Source: Nitrospira sp. (GTDB lineage: Bacteria > Nitrospirota > Nitrospiria > Nitrospirales > Nitrospiraceae). From it: 64,000 nucleotides of DNA. The DNA is taken from contig JARFXP010000001.1 in NCBI GenBank assembly GCA_029194675.1, forward strand, positions 1,046,501 through 1,110,500, read 5' to 3'. Under the pieces are notes generated by a model. It did not search any database and was not told where the DNA came from. It saw only the letters and a program-made list of their open reading frames with translations. The stretch's first letter is position 1. Each line of letters begins with the position of its first letter. Made by a program: the position numbers and the translations under genes. Shown in pieces: positions 8,611 to 17,662 of the stretch.

Positions 8611-9624
8611 TCAGAACGTATAGGAACCGCCGAGAAAGACATTCGTATCGCGGGCGACTTCTCCCTCAAAACTCTGCTTTCGCTGCGAGTGCTGGAATCC
8701 GGCCAGGATAGCCGTACGCTCGCCCACGCGATAGCGGAACGTACATTGGCCCTGCCAGACGGTCTCGTGGCCGCCCTTGCGTTCGTCCCCTTCGATCTGG
8801 CTGGTCCAATCATTGCGCTCGAAATGCACCGCAATCTCCGCCGACAGTCGATGGGTCACCTCGGCTTCCAGTCCGATCGTGACGTAATTATTGACGTAGG
8901 ACGTATCGTCCTCGAATTGCGGTTGGTTTCGCCCATCCGCCAACCCTCTCTCGTAGTGATAGCCGGCGACAATCGCATAATGCTCCATGAAATGCCAGAC
9001 AAGGTGCGGACCTATCGTCCAAAACGTCGTATCGCGTTGCGCCCATTCGTCGTTGTACAACCGGGCGCCGTATCGCGCCAACAGCCGGACTTCCCAGTGC
9101 TTGGACAGATTGTGCTCCAACCTGAGGGATCCGATGTGGCTCGTCACCCGCTCCTCCTGAATCGAGTCCGTGCGCCGGCTTTCATTGTCTCCCAACAGAA
9201 GATTCGGTGCGGTGTAATAGCGGAGACGGACTCTCGTGTTCTGGTCAATGTGGTGGAGCATCTGCAGGCCGGCCGTGCCGTGATTGAATCCCGGATCGAC
9301 GGCATAGATGTAACCCTGCCCTCGGAACGAAAATTCGGTCCGACCCAACCGGGACGTCATGGCTTTCATGACATTGACCTCCGGCTCGAACACCATATCC
9401 GAACCCTTGCCGATCAGCGATGAATCCAGAACAGGCTGGGTTGGATCGCCATCGAGGTTGAAACGTCGTGTGGCGGAGAACAGCGCGACATCGTCGGTGT
9501 AAAACAGGAAGGCCCGTCCTTCAATCGTCGTCTCGGCGAGCGCCGCGGGCGCCGCCACGAGCAAGAGCAAGACGGAAACGAGCAGTCGTCCTGACCTGCG
9601 GCGCTTATTCACCATGTGAGACAT
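8611..9624 (-). CDS. Outer-membrane beta-barrel protein
   Basis: A 337-residue protein with a basic N-terminus and a signal peptide (about 14-30, cleavage near ALA). Long runs of alternating residues and a C-terminal SYTF ending with aromatic Phe follow, the hallmark of an outer-membrane barrel. Strand motifs such as HWEVRLLARYGARLY and TAILAGFQHSQRK are typical. No transport family is recognised. The start is uncertain because neither ATG (9624 or 9615) has a clear ribosome site. It sits between TA modules with no functional partner nearby. Confidence 0.65.
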   Translation of the reverse strand: MSHMVNKRRRSGRLLVSVLLLLVAAPAALAETTIEGRAFLFYTDDVALFSATRRFNLDGDPTQPVLDSSLIGKGSDMVFEPEVNVMKAMTSRLGRTEFSFRGQGYIYAVDPGFNHGTAGLQMLHHIDQNTRVRLRYYTAPNLLLGDNESRRTDSIQEERVTSHIGSLRLEHNLSKHWEVRLLARYGARLYNDEWAQRDTTFWTIGPHLVWHFMEHYAIVAGYHYERGLADGRNQPQFEDDTSYVNNYVTIGLEAEVTHRLSAEIAVHFERNDWTSQIEGDERKGGHETVWQGQCTFRYRVGERTAILAGFQHSQRKQSFEGEVARDTNVFLGGSYTF

Positions 9625-9826
9625 GCAGGAGGAACGGCCGACCGGGTGGGTAGGAGCCTCTCTACAGCCACACGTCCGGGGTCACATACATAGAGAACGG
9701 ACCCTTGTAGCTGATTCACGTTTTCGGCGCAAGCTGCTTGCCCTTGCGCTCGGAAAATGCCGAACTATGCCTGAGAAGCAGACATTCAGATATTCGGGCA
9801 TCAAGGGATCTCAAAGGGGAAGCCAT

Positions 9827-10123
9827 ATGGCTACGGAAACCAGCAAAGTCGGCAAACGCGGAACCGTTGTGATCCCCGCCTCGCTCCGCCGCCGGTATGG
9901 CATCAAAGAAGGATCGCTTGTTATTGCTGAAGAACGGGCTGAGGGTGTGCTGATCCGTCCGGCTGCAGCCCTCCCGGTGGAGATCTACAGCCCGGAACGC
10001 CGCGCGGAGTTCCTACTGTCCAATGCTGTGGATCCGGAAGACTATGAACGGGCGCGAAAAGCGGTTCGGAAGCTGGGCTTGGACCCGGACGCCATTCCTC
10101 ACTACAACCCGACCAAGACGTAG
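9827..10123 (+). CDS. AbrB/MazE-type antitoxin
   Basis: A 98-residue protein. Residues 5-50 match the SpoVT/AbrB swapped-hairpin DNA-binding fold: SKVGKRGTVVIPASLRRRYG followed by IKEGSLV. The C-terminal acidic and basic helices are likely the toxin-binding part. The ATG at 9827 has a strong AAAGGGGA site at 9813-9820; an in-frame start further upstream gives an unconserved extension. The PIN-domain gene begins 3 bp after its stop, so the two form an operon. Confidence 0.75.
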   Translation: MATETSKVGKRGTVVIPASLRRRYGIKEGSLVIAEERAEGVLIRPAAALPVEIYSPERRAEFLLSNAVDPEDYERARKAVRKLGLDPDAIPHYNPTKT

Positions 10124-10126
10124 GGC

Positions 10127-10525
10127 GTGGAGCGAGTCTTCCTGGAGGCCAATGTCCTGTTCTCCGCCGCCGACCGGCAGGACTCCCGGCTCCGACAACT
10201 CTTCAAGTTGCGTGGCGTGACCTTCATGTCTTCGGCCTACGCGGTAGAGGAAGCCCGCCGCAACCTCTCTACTACCCAGCAGCGCAAAGATCTGGAGCAA
10301 CTCTGTGCATCCATGGAAATCGTCCCAGCCGCTCCGGCTGAATCGTTTCACTCTCCAGGCTTCGAGCTGCCGGAGAGCGACCGACCGATCCTCATGGCCG
10401 CCATCGGTGCTCGCGCAACCCATCTGCTCACCGGCGATGTCAAAGACTTCGGCCGTTATTATGGCCGGACTCTTGAGGGAGTGTTGATCCTGCCGCCGGC
10501 CATGTATATGCGGATGCGCCGGTGA
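10127..10525 (+). CDS. PIN-domain toxin with Glu at the first catalytic position
   Basis: A 132-residue PIN-like protein starting at GTG 10127, directly after the AbrB-type antitoxin. The fold is seen in FLEANVLFSAAD, in EEARRNL (acidic), and in ESDRPILMAAIGARATHLLTGDVKDF. In most relatives the first motif carries Asp; here it is Glu7. Glu could still bind metal, or activity may be reduced. The family cleaves RNA when not bound by its antitoxin. Fast adjacency and matching orientation make the pairing secure. Confidence 0.7.
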   Translation: MERVFLEANVLFSAADRQDSRLRQLFKLRGVTFMSSAYAVEEARRNLSTTQQRKDLEQLCASMEIVPAAPAESFHSPGFELPESDRPILMAAIGARATHLLTGDVKDFGRYYGRTLEGVLILPPAMYMRMRR

Positions 10526-10651
10526 GGGAGCCGCTAGAGCGATTGCCCCGTTTCACACGAGAACGACCTGCTGCCTGACGTTCCGCTCCAGCCCGAATTC
10601 CGCAAAGTTCATGAAACGAGCCCCGGTGCCCACCTGACGTCGACATGCAGT

Positions 10652-11038
10652 TCATGGATACATCGACCGACCACCGGTGAGGGCAACCCAGCCGCGGACG
10701 ATCCGGTACACGAACCAGAGCCCGAGCACGACCATCGGCAGCCACGCGATGAGAAAGCCGATCCCAAGGGTCACGATGATGAAGGCTACGCAGAGTGAGA
10801 TCCACAGCAGCCCGAACCAGAACGTCCGGATTTGCCAGCGAAAGTGCGATTCGAGCCACGTGCCGCGCGCCTCGCTCCGCTTGACGTAGTTCAGGATGAC
10901 CGCGATGATCGACGGCCAGCCGGTGAGGAACGCGCCGACGACGGTCGCGGTGCCGAGGATGCCTGTGAGTAGGCTGAACGCATGCAGCCCGTACACGACT
11001 TGTGTCCAGGTGACGAGGGAATCCAATGCACGCTCCAT
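10652..11038 (-). CDS. Small DUF4870-like membrane protein
   Basis: 128 residues from the ATG at 11038, which has a GGAGG ribosome site. The protein has three hydrophobic helices (about 18-40, 70-92 and 95-115). The connecting segment NYVKRSEARGTWLESHFRWQIRTFWF resembles the DUF4870/TMEM-like bacterial family, where VRxsHFRWQIRTFW-type text is common. Inner-membrane location is expected; function is unknown. An upstream in-frame extension to 11182 is arginine- and serine-rich and was excluded. It lies between two TA modules. Confidence 0.6.
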   Translation of the reverse strand: MERALDSLVTWTQVVYGLHAFSLLTGILGTATVVGAFLTGWPSIIAVILNYVKRSEARGTWLESHFRWQIRTFWFGLLWISLCVAFIIVTLGIGFLIAWLPMVVLGLWFVYRIVRGWVALTGGRSMYP

Positions 11039-11202
11039 GCTAGCCTCCACCGAGCCGATGACCGACAACCGGTTCGATGTCCCCTCACTCAATGGAGAGA
11101 CATTGCATGGTACCGGTGAACTTGCCGTCCCGTCCCTTGTCGTCCATCGAGACCGACATGCCCCCGTCCGTCTGCGCTGCAACAGACAAGATGCCCGTAT
11201 CG

Positions 11203-11238
11203 TTGATGTCTTGACATCAATGACGATGATGCTATGAT
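11203..11238 (+). promoter_or_regulatory. Promoter and operator of the second VapBC pair, apparently leaderless
   Basis: A perfect 8-bp inverted repeat, TTGATGTC (11203-11210) and GACATCAA (11213-11220), overlaps a -35 TTGACA (11211-11216). After a 16-bp spacer comes TATGAT (11233-11238). The antitoxin ATG at 11245 lies only 6 bp after the -10, so transcription should start at or beside the start codon. No Shine-Dalgarno site exists, consistent with a leaderless mRNA. Confidence 0.65.
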
Positions 11239-11244
11239 GCCTAC

Positions 11245-11511
11245 ATGCGCACTACTGTTCGTATTGATGATGAACTCCTCCGGAAGCTTAAGGAACAGGC
11301 ACGTAAGGAAGACGCTTCCTTGACCCTCCTACTGAATCGAACGCTCCGCGCAGGCATGCGCGCATCGGTCAAACTATCTCGGCCGAAGCGACGCCATCGG
11401 GAGCAAACCTACACTATGGGCCTGCCGAGGATCAAACTGGACAAAGCTCTGGCTCTCGCCGCGGCACTGGAAGATGAGGAGATTGTCAGAAAAGTGCTCG
11501 GCCGAAAGTGA
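11245..11511 (+). CDS. vapB: VapB-type antitoxin, ribbon-helix-helix
   Basis: An 88-residue protein opening MRTTVRIDDELLRKLKEQAR, nearly the same pattern as the antitoxin at 7762. The N-terminal ribbon-helix-helix binds DNA; the C-terminal tail should bind the toxin. The stop overlaps the GTG start of the toxin (GTGA, 11508-11511). It is probably translated without a leader from the promoter just upstream, and likely represses that promoter through the inverted repeat there. Confidence 0.8.
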   Translation: MRTTVRIDDELLRKLKEQARKEDASLTLLLNRTLRAGMRASVKLSRPKRRHREQTYTMGLPRIKLDKALALAAALEDEEIVRKVLGRK

Positions 11512-11957
11512 AGCTGATCGACCTGAACATCCTCCTCTACGCCGTCAACGAAGACGCTCCTCATCACGGAACCATACGGGCCTGGTGGGAGGAAGCCTTG
11601 AATGGCGACGAATCTTTGGGACTGCCCTGGGTCGTCCTTCTCGGATTTCTCCGCATCTCAACCAACCGCGACATATTTCCACGACCGCTGGATTCCGATT
11701 CGGCTGCCGACAAAGTTCAGGCCTGGCTTTCTGTCGACATCACTACGCTCGTGCCGGAAAAGGAGGAGCATTGGGAGATTCTTCGTTCTTTACTCAGAGA
11801 GACTGGTACTGCTGCCAATCTCGTTACCGATGCTCACCTGGCCGCCCTCGCAATCAGCTATGGTGCCGTTCTCGTCTCATGCGACAATGACTTCGCGCGT
11901 TTCAAAAGGCTGCGCTGGGAGAACCCAATAGGTCGTAAGCCTCAGCGACGCTCCTGA
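11508..11957 (+). CDS. vapC: VapC-type PIN-domain ribonuclease toxin
   Basis: A 149-residue PIN protein starting at GTG 11508, inside the antitoxin stop. Conserved features: LIDLNILLYAVNED (first Asp), LGFLRISTNRDIF, and the acidic C-terminal block VTDAHLAALAISYGAVLVSCDNDFARFKRLRW. These are the PIN metal-site acids. The arrangement matches the pair at 7762-8441, and both proteins share the FLRISTN segment. The function expected from the family is cleavage of RNA on release from VapB. Confidence 0.85.
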   Translation: MKLIDLNILLYAVNEDAPHHGTIRAWWEEALNGDESLGLPWVVLLGFLRISTNRDIFPRPLDSDSAADKVQAWLSVDITTLVPEKEEHWEILRSLLRETGTAANLVTDAHLAALAISYGAVLVSCDNDFARFKRLRWENPIGRKPQRRS

Positions 11958-12168
11958 TTATGGCCGAGGGTACTCCTTAACGAGCCGCGCCTACTGCGAG
12001 GCGCTTCCGCTTTGACCGTCTGTCTCGATTTGGGCCATTACCGCTTATGGTGTTAGGTCAATCGTCACCTTCCATTGCTGTCATGCGCCGCCGTGCAGGA
12101 AGAGCGAGCGGTTGATATCCCATCGCAGACCCCCTTCGATCTCCGAAGCTGAAAAACCTGTCGGACCA

Positions 12169-13497
12169 TCAGTCTTTCCAGTCGATCAGCGGGATCTCAC
12201 GAGCCACATTTTCACGAGGGGCGACGCCGCGCTGAAGCAGCTCAGATCTGGTTCTTGGCGACAAGCTTCCACTGGACCAGATCTCGATGTGTGCATCCTT
12301 CCCTGCCGTAGCGGCCCTCTTCGCGAGACGGTTATAGGCTGACTCGCTTCTCTCGCTCCAAATCCCATGGTCCACGGCCAGTGGACAAAACAGCGTTCCT
12401 GCTTCGGTGAAGCCGACCGGAATGCGTCCAACAATGTCGATATCCACGATGGGTGCTTTCTGCTGGTTGTAGGCCTGCAGGAGTTCGGCTTCTTGCTGGT
12501 AAAACAATGCTTCTTCCTCCGACAGGGCATTCAAGGCCGCCCCGAGAAAGCGGTCTCGGTGTGAAGCCTTCGTCAGCTCTTCGAGAGCGAACGCAATAAC
12601 CGCTTTATGCCGGGGGCTGTATGACGGATGAGCCAGAAACTGGCGGGTCAGTTCGTCATCGATCTGCATGGCCTTCAACTTCTTTTCGCTGAGGCTGTTC
12701 AGATCCGACGGCCCCTGTTCCTCCAGAGCTTGATTCAGCACCTGTACGGTTGTGAGAGAGGTCAACATCAAGGGCAGCGGGTTGGGTGCGGGAACTAAGA
12801 CCAAGGCAAAGGTGGTGGTATAGCCGGCCACATGCGCCCACGCGGCGCGATCCAATTCATGCTGGAGGATTGGATTCGTCGAGTACGGATCGACATGATA
12901 GTGAGCAGCGATACGGCGTTTGTACGCAGACATTTGGGCAAACGATTCAACGCTGTTGTCTTCATAGGGCCCCGCCTCGTACGAAAGGCTGTCCTTGGAT
13001 GATTCGATCAGTCGAGAAACTCCCCGGGGGATTCCGACAAGCGTTTGCCAGGGCTTCGAAGCAAGGCGTCCAAGCGCGTTTAGTGGAGTGATCCATTCGT
13101 GAACCGCGGCTTCGGCCGTCAGCCCAGCGAGGTTGCGCTCATGCAAATCGGCGATGGCCGTCAGCTCGCGTCGCAGTCGAACGAACATCGTGCTGCCGTG
13201 AGCGACAAACCGACCATGCGGGGATGAGACGGAATACACATTCGTGTACCCGTCGTGGAGGATCGGATCTTCGACGCGGTACTGTGGGCCTGCAACGAGG
13301 TCCGGTCCCAGCACCTGCTCGGCCGGCTCTTCTTCCGGGACTTCGTATGGCGCTCCCCATGAGTCGATGACGCTAAACAGGCCAAGAGTGAGAATCATGA
13401 GGGTCGAGCAAGCCGACCAAGCCATTCTCCCTGTGTCACCGTTGGTCTCTTGCGCCTGTAAACATGAGGGAATGCGCATGGCCACCTCATCGCTCAT
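12169..13497 (-). CDS. Hypothetical secreted or anchored protein
   Basis: A 442-residue protein (or 436 from the second Met at 13479). After a short polar start there is one hydrophobic stretch (about 26-45), likely a signal peptide or anchor. A largely soluble region follows, with a second mildly hydrophobic segment around 215-245 (TTFALVLVPAPNPLPLMLTSL). No known domain is recognised. Its start overlaps the 3' end of the HAD gene by 11 bp, so they are probably co-transcribed and coupled. The C-terminal 80 residues look the most conserved in style. Confidence 0.55.
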   Translation of the reverse strand: MSDEVAMRIPSCLQAQETNGDTGRMAWSACSTLMILTLGLFSVIDSWGAPYEVPEEEPAEQVLGPDLVAGPQYRVEDPILHDGYTNVYSVSSPHGRFVAHGSTMFVRLRRELTAIADLHERNLAGLTAEAAVHEWITPLNALGRLASKPWQTLVGIPRGVSRLIESSKDSLSYEAGPYEDNSVESFAQMSAYKRRIAAHYHVDPYSTNPILQHELDRAAWAHVAGYTTTFALVLVPAPNPLPLMLTSLTTVQVLNQALEEQGPSDLNSLSEKKLKAMQIDDELTRQFLAHPSYSPRHKAVIAFALEELTKASHRDRFLGAALNALSEEEALFYQQEAELLQAYNQQKAPIVDIDIVGRIPVGFTEAGTLFCPLAVDHGIWSERSESAYNRLAKRAATAGKDAHIEIWSSGSLSPRTRSELLQRGVAPRENVAREIPLIDWKD

Positions 13498-14569
13498 CGA
13501 ACGGAAACATCCGCTTCCAGTCTCGTTTCATATCCACGACCGTCCAGCTTTTGGCAATCGCCTCATCCAGCGCCTTGTCCAATTTCCCGATGTGCGAGGT
13601 ACGGTCATAGGCCCATTCACGCTCGGCGTCCGTATGGTGCACCAGCCCCATGAACCGCAACCCGGACCCGGCTGCCGTCCATTGCAGCATTTGAAGGTCG
13701 CCGTCGGAATTGCCGAACGCAAAGATGGGACGGCGACCGATGAATTTCTGAATGCCGAGAGGCTTGCCTTCCTTGTCGTCAATGAAATCCACGGCCGGCA
13801 ACTTCACGATGACGGGCTGGCCGTTACGCATCTCGAACTTCTGCTTCCCCGTGCTGCCGATCACCTGCTCGGGCGGGATGCCGTACACCTTCTCGACCCA
13901 GGCACGCATGAATTCCACCCCGCCGCCTGAAACAATGAAGGTCTTGAATCCATTCGCGCGCAGATAGGCAAGCAGCTCGAGCATCGGCTGATAGACCATC
14001 TCGTAATAGGGATGCTTGAAGCGTGGATGCGTCGCGGTGGCCAGCCAGTTCTTGACGATGCGGTCGAACTCGTCAGTCGTCATGCCGCTGTGCGACACAG
14101 CCAGGACCTCCAGCAGCGCCCTCTCCCCTCCTGCGGCAAAGGTTTTCTTATCTCCTTCCAGCAGCGCCTTGAACGGCTGCTTCGTCTTCCACTCGGGATG
14201 CTGCGGCGCTAACGCCTTCACACGGTCGAGTGCGAATTGCACCTGGAAGTAGATCGGCTGTTCCGCCCAGAGCGTGCCGTCGTTATCGAAGACCGCAATA
14301 CGCTCGGCCGCCGGTACGAAGCCCGGACCTCCTTCCGTCGTCACACGAGAGACGAAGTCGAGAAGTGATTTTTTCACGGGACCGTCATTCCATGACGAGA
14401 GCGGGTCTGGTCCGATGGCGGGAAGGGAGTCGGCAACGTGCACGACTGTCACAAGAAAAGCGAGCCCTGCAATCCGCATCGCGGAGGCGATGAGTTTTGT
14501 CCCCCCCCTGTGGATTGGCGTCATTCGACAGTTCGGCTTCTCGATGTTCGGCAACATCAGCGTCTCCAT
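13487..14569 (-). CDS. HAD-superfamily phosphatase, exported
   Basis: A 360-residue HAD hydrolase. Motif I is FDNDGTLW (about 93-100), carrying the nucleophile Asp and acid/base Asp. Motif II is the FIVSGGG segment and motif IV the GNSDGD segment. This spacing with a helical cap fits the phosphoserine-phosphatase-like branch; the substrate is unknown. A hydrophobic segment near residues 31-50 (MRIAGLAFLVTVVHVAD) suggests export, and the true start may be one of the internal Met codons (14557 or 14479). A run of eight C (G on the coding strand) lies in the N-terminal part. The 3' end overlaps the next gene. Confidence 0.75.
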   Translation of the reverse strand: METLMLPNIEKPNCRMTPIHRGGTKLIASAMRIAGLAFLVTVVHVADSLPAIGPDPLSSWNDGPVKKSLLDFVSRVTTEGGPGFVPAAERIAVFDNDGTLWAEQPIYFQVQFALDRVKALAPQHPEWKTKQPFKALLEGDKKTFAAGGERALLEVLAVSHSGMTTDEFDRIVKNWLATATHPRFKHPYYEMVYQPMLELLAYLRANGFKTFIVSGGGVEFMRAWVEKVYGIPPEQVIGSTGKQKFEMRNGQPVIVKLPAVDFIDDKEGKPLGIQKFIGRRPIFAFGNSDGDLQMLQWTAAGSGLRFMGLVHHTDAEREWAYDRTSHIGKLDKALDEAIAKSWTVVDMKRDWKRMFPFDER

Positions 14570-14649
14570 ACCTGTTGATTAGTTGGGACCAGGGCGACGG
14601 AGCACCTATGAAACGCCATGGCTCGATGGTTTTCAATAAGCTAAACTGA

Positions 14650-14990
14650 CCCCGATGTTAGCTTGGCCCCACTGTCAGCGGGGCCTGGTTGTTCAAGAGA
14701 ACCCCTCTGCCCGTACACGCGCTGTTCGAGACCCTTGAGGACGGTACCAGCGTGAATAACTTTCTGCAATGGTTTCCTGGTGCTACGGACGAACAGGTCG
14801 TCGCTTGTTGGAGCCGGCTGAACACAGCCTGGTCGAGACGTGAGGCTCGCCTAATAGAAAAACCCCGCGCGCGTTGCGAATCCTCTTCGATCAAGGCACA
14901 GCGGTCCCTTTGCGACAGGCGCTGACCGACCACTCGATCGACGAGGATTATCTCGAAATCTTATTTTTTGATGAGCAGAATTTGCCCTGA
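14650..14990 (+). pseudogene. Decayed DUF433 antitoxin and DUF5615 PIN-like toxin
   Basis: Residues read from 14662 to about 14850 (FKRTPLPVHALFETLEDG, then NNFLQWFPGATDEQVVA) match the core of DUF433 antitoxins, but the normal N-terminus is out of frame and a TAG sits at 14659-14661. From 14874, in another frame, the sequence reads LRILFDQGTAVPLRQALTDH, the start of a DUF5615 PIN-like toxin, which ends after 38 codons at 14988-14990 instead of about 110. Both halves are truncated or frameshifted, so this is a dead TA pair. Confidence 0.6.
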
Positions 14991-15339
14991 TTTTAGGGCG
15001 AAGCGTACCCAACGTACGTGTGCAGGAACAACGGGACAAGCTGGTCTCTGCGGTGAGTGAAAGGCAATGCGCTCTCCGTCCGATCCATCGAGAAATGATC
15101 CGTGACAACCCCTCTGTCGGTGTAGAGACGGGGCTTAGCGAAAGCTCCGAAGCCCTCGATGCCGGTGCTCCGATTGCTGGTGCGCTGGGTGCACCCTCCT
15201 CGTGCTGGGATCGACCCTGTGGGGTGGGCCGTAGCGTTGTAGCGACTGAGACCCCGTGAACGCGTCCCTGTACGAGGCTGGGCTGTTGCGGGGTGTCGCG
15301 CGAATCGGGGGCGTCAACGTGGATGAAATCGCATTGCCG
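14991..15339. other. Gene-poor stretch downstream of the decayed TA pair
   Basis: No convincing frame, RNA or terminator was recognised. It may hold further debris of the decayed toxin gene, but no similarity is visible by eye. Confidence 0.35.
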
Positions 15340-15927
15340 CTATGCCCCTTGCTTCCCCTTGCCTCTGGCAACCACTGCGATCACCTGAAAAAGTTTCTCG
15401 ACTCGAGCCTTGTATTGATTCATGAATTGAGCCGTCCACATCTTGTTGTATTCAATTGCAGCACTCTTCTTCATCCCCGCATCCTTTTCACCAAGCGGAG
15501 AGGAATAGTGCGCAATGAGACGATCAAGCTCGTCTTCACCAAAACTCCTCGAGTATGCATGCATTAAATGGTCATGGAGAGTCTCGACCTGTCCTATCGA
15601 TTTTCTGATGTCTTTCAAGAATGCTTCAATAAGTCGTTCGATTTCCTTCTTTTTCTCACCGGCCACATTGGAATAGGTGTTTCCTATGGCTTTTCTGATT
15701 TGCTGTTCGTATTCGCCGATATATTTCTGAGTAAGGGAGTCATATTCCGACTCCAGCTCCGAGACTCGGATCAGCGTCAGCAGTTTCTCAACCTTGATTG
15801 ACTTGGAGTTCTCAATCGTTGCCGCTTCGGCAGGAGCGACGCTGGAAATCAGCGTCACGCAACAGAACCAACCTCGTAGCACAGCCGACGCAATTCTTAC
15901 ATCATGTGTCCTCTTCAAGTTGTGCAT
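15340..15927 (-). CDS. Secreted DUF2059-like protein
   Basis: About 195 residues from the ATG at 15927, chosen because AGAGGTG lies 8 bp upstream; a GTG at 15936 is the alternative. A signal peptide covers roughly 1-36 (cleavage after AEA). The mature part is helical and charged. Its last third, SFGEDELDRLIAHYSSPLGEK, carries the LdeLIaFYsSPlGqk-like signature of DUF2059. The family is periplasmic with no established activity. It ends in a basic GKGKQGA tail. Confidence 0.65.
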   Translation of the reverse strand: MHNLKRTHDVRIASAVLRGWFCCVTLISSVAPAEAATIENSKSIKVEKLLTLIRVSELESEYDSLTQKYIGEYEQQIRKAIGNTYSNVAGEKKKEIERLIEAFLKDIRKSIGQVETLHDHLMHAYSRSFGEDELDRLIAHYSSPLGEKDAGMKKSAAIEYNKMWTAQFMNQYKARVEKLFQVIAVVARGKGKQGA

Positions 15928-16100
15928 AGTTCTCACCTCTTGCGGTCGAGTCTACATCGTATGGATCGATCGTCAAGAAATAGAGAATCTTCTATCATCA
16001 GACTTCGCTCAACCTTCCGAGCCATAGGCCCAGCGAGCGCGGGTGAGATCGTGATGTGATGGTCTGTTACGTGCGCCTACCGATTTGTGCCCGGCGATTA

Positions 16101-17378
16101 TTACCCAGGCAAGGCCTGATACCAGCCATTGGCCTGAACGAGGGTGAGCTTCCTGTCGAAGAGTCGGCTGAGCTGATCGCTGGTGAGCAACGCGGACTTG
16201 GCGCCATCGGCAACGACTTTCCCGCCTTTCAAGAAAACGACTCGATCGATCTCGGGAGGAATTTCATGCAGATGATGCGTCACAAGGAGCACGGTTTTCC
16301 CTTTTCTGATCTGAGCGCGCAGGAAATCGAGGTACTGAAAGCAGGCCTGAGGATCGAGGCCGCTGGTTGGTTCATCGAACATCAGCACCAGCGGGTCATG
16401 CACCAATGCTCGGCCCAGCAGAAATCGTCGCTGCTCGCCGGTGGACAGATGGCCGAAGCGGCGGCCGGACAAAGCCATAATTCCCAATTCCTGCATCACC
16501 TCATAGGCCCTGGTCACCTGCGTTGTAGTGAACTGTTGGTATTCATAGGTATCGTTGCTGGCATAGAACCCGGAAAGGATCACGTTGAGCCCTTCGGCAC
16601 AGATTAGATAGTCTCGTTGGAGATCGTGAGACACCATACCGATTTGTTTGCGCACATCCCAGACATTCCAGCGTTCATCACCGAAGAGTGCCATCCGCGT
16701 TTCATCTCTCGCCATCACATGGACTTCGCCCGACAACAATTTGAGAAGCGTCGATTTTCCCGCTCCATTGGGGCCAAGAATGACCGCATGTGTTCCCGCT
16801 CGCAAGTCGAAGGAGAAATCCGAGAAGACGCAGGTATCGCCGCGATAGACCGTGGCATGCTCGATGTCAAGGATTGAGGCGGAACTGTCTGATCGGCTTG
16901 CCTTTTTATCAATTGATCCCCGGATTGGTTGCTGGACTGGTTGACCGGCATGCCGAGCCTGTTCAAGACCGGCGCGAGCCAACGCATCCGCCCGCTCATT
17001 CTCCGGGTGTCCGTTATGCCCCCTGACCCAGTGCCATTCGATCGTATGCTTGGCAACCAGCGCATCGAGTCGCCGCCACAAGTCTTCATTTTTCACCGGG
17101 TCTTTGCCTGCCGTTTTCCACCCACGCTGCTTCCAACTGTGAATCCATTCACTCATGCCCTTCTGGACATATTGCGAATCAGTGTAGACTCGAGCCCTCA
17201 CTGGCTGCGTGAGTAACTGCAACGCTTCGATGACAGCGAGCAACTCCATCCGGTTGTTGGTGGTCGCCGGCTCACCGCCACAGAATTCCGTTTCAGCGCT
17301 GCCGTCCCGCACCAAGACCCCCCAGCCCCCAGGACCGGGGTTTCCGCTGCAGGCGCCGTCTGTATAGATGTCGATCAT
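16101..17378 (-). CDS. RNase HI fused to an ABC ATPase
   Basis: A single 425-residue frame. Residues 1-145 are a complete RNase HI, with DEDD residues Asp7, Glu45, Asp67 and Asp131 and His121. Residues 146-168 are a polar linker. Residues 169-425 are a full ABC ATPase: Walker [10 protein letters not shown] 202-210, signature LSTGEQ 311-316, Walker B VLMFDEP 331-337, and H-loop His368. The ATPase half resembles the ModF/YlmA group, which lacks membrane partners. The ATG at 17378 has an AGAGGA site. There is no stop, frame change or internal start signal between the domains. RNase HI removes RNA from RNA-DNA hybrids; the role of the fused ATPase is unknown. Confidence 0.9.
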   Translation of the reverse strand: MIDIYTDGACSGNPGPGGWGVLVRDGSAETEFCGGEPATTNNRMELLAVIEALQLLTQPVRARVYTDSQYVQKGMSEWIHSWKQRGWKTAGKDPVKNEDLWRRLDALVAKHTIEWHWVRGHNGHPENERADALARAGLEQARHAGQPVQQPIRGSIDKKASRSDSSASILDIEHATVYRGDTCVFSDFSFDLRAGTHAVILGPNGAGKSTLLKLLSGEVHVMARDETRMALFGDERWNVWDVRKQIGMVSHDLQRDYLICAEGLNVILSGFYASNDTYEYQQFTTTQVTRAYEVMQELGIMALSGRRFGHLSTGEQRRFLLGRALVHDPLVLMFDEPTSGLDPQACFQYLDFLRAQIRKGKTVLLVTHHLHEIPPEIDRVVFLKGGKVVADGAKSALLTSDQLSRLFDRKLTLVQANGWYQALPG

Positions 17379-17662
17379 ACGGTTCCTCTTTCGATTTCGT
17401 CGTTCGCGTCTGGATTGTACTAGGTATGTTTCATTCGAGCTATCGCTCGAATCCAAGCAGAAAGCCGGCCTGTCGCACGCCCATCGGATAAGGCTTGTTT
17501 TTCGGAGCAGCACAATGAAATGCGCTCAGGAGGCGAGAATCCAATCTTACACCGATGCTTGAATGGCAGCTCCCTATATGATGAGGATCACCGCGTCTAG
17601 TATCAGGCCCGAGAGGAACACATCGTTGAACCAAGTTGAACCAAGCCAGCAAAGAATCGTCA

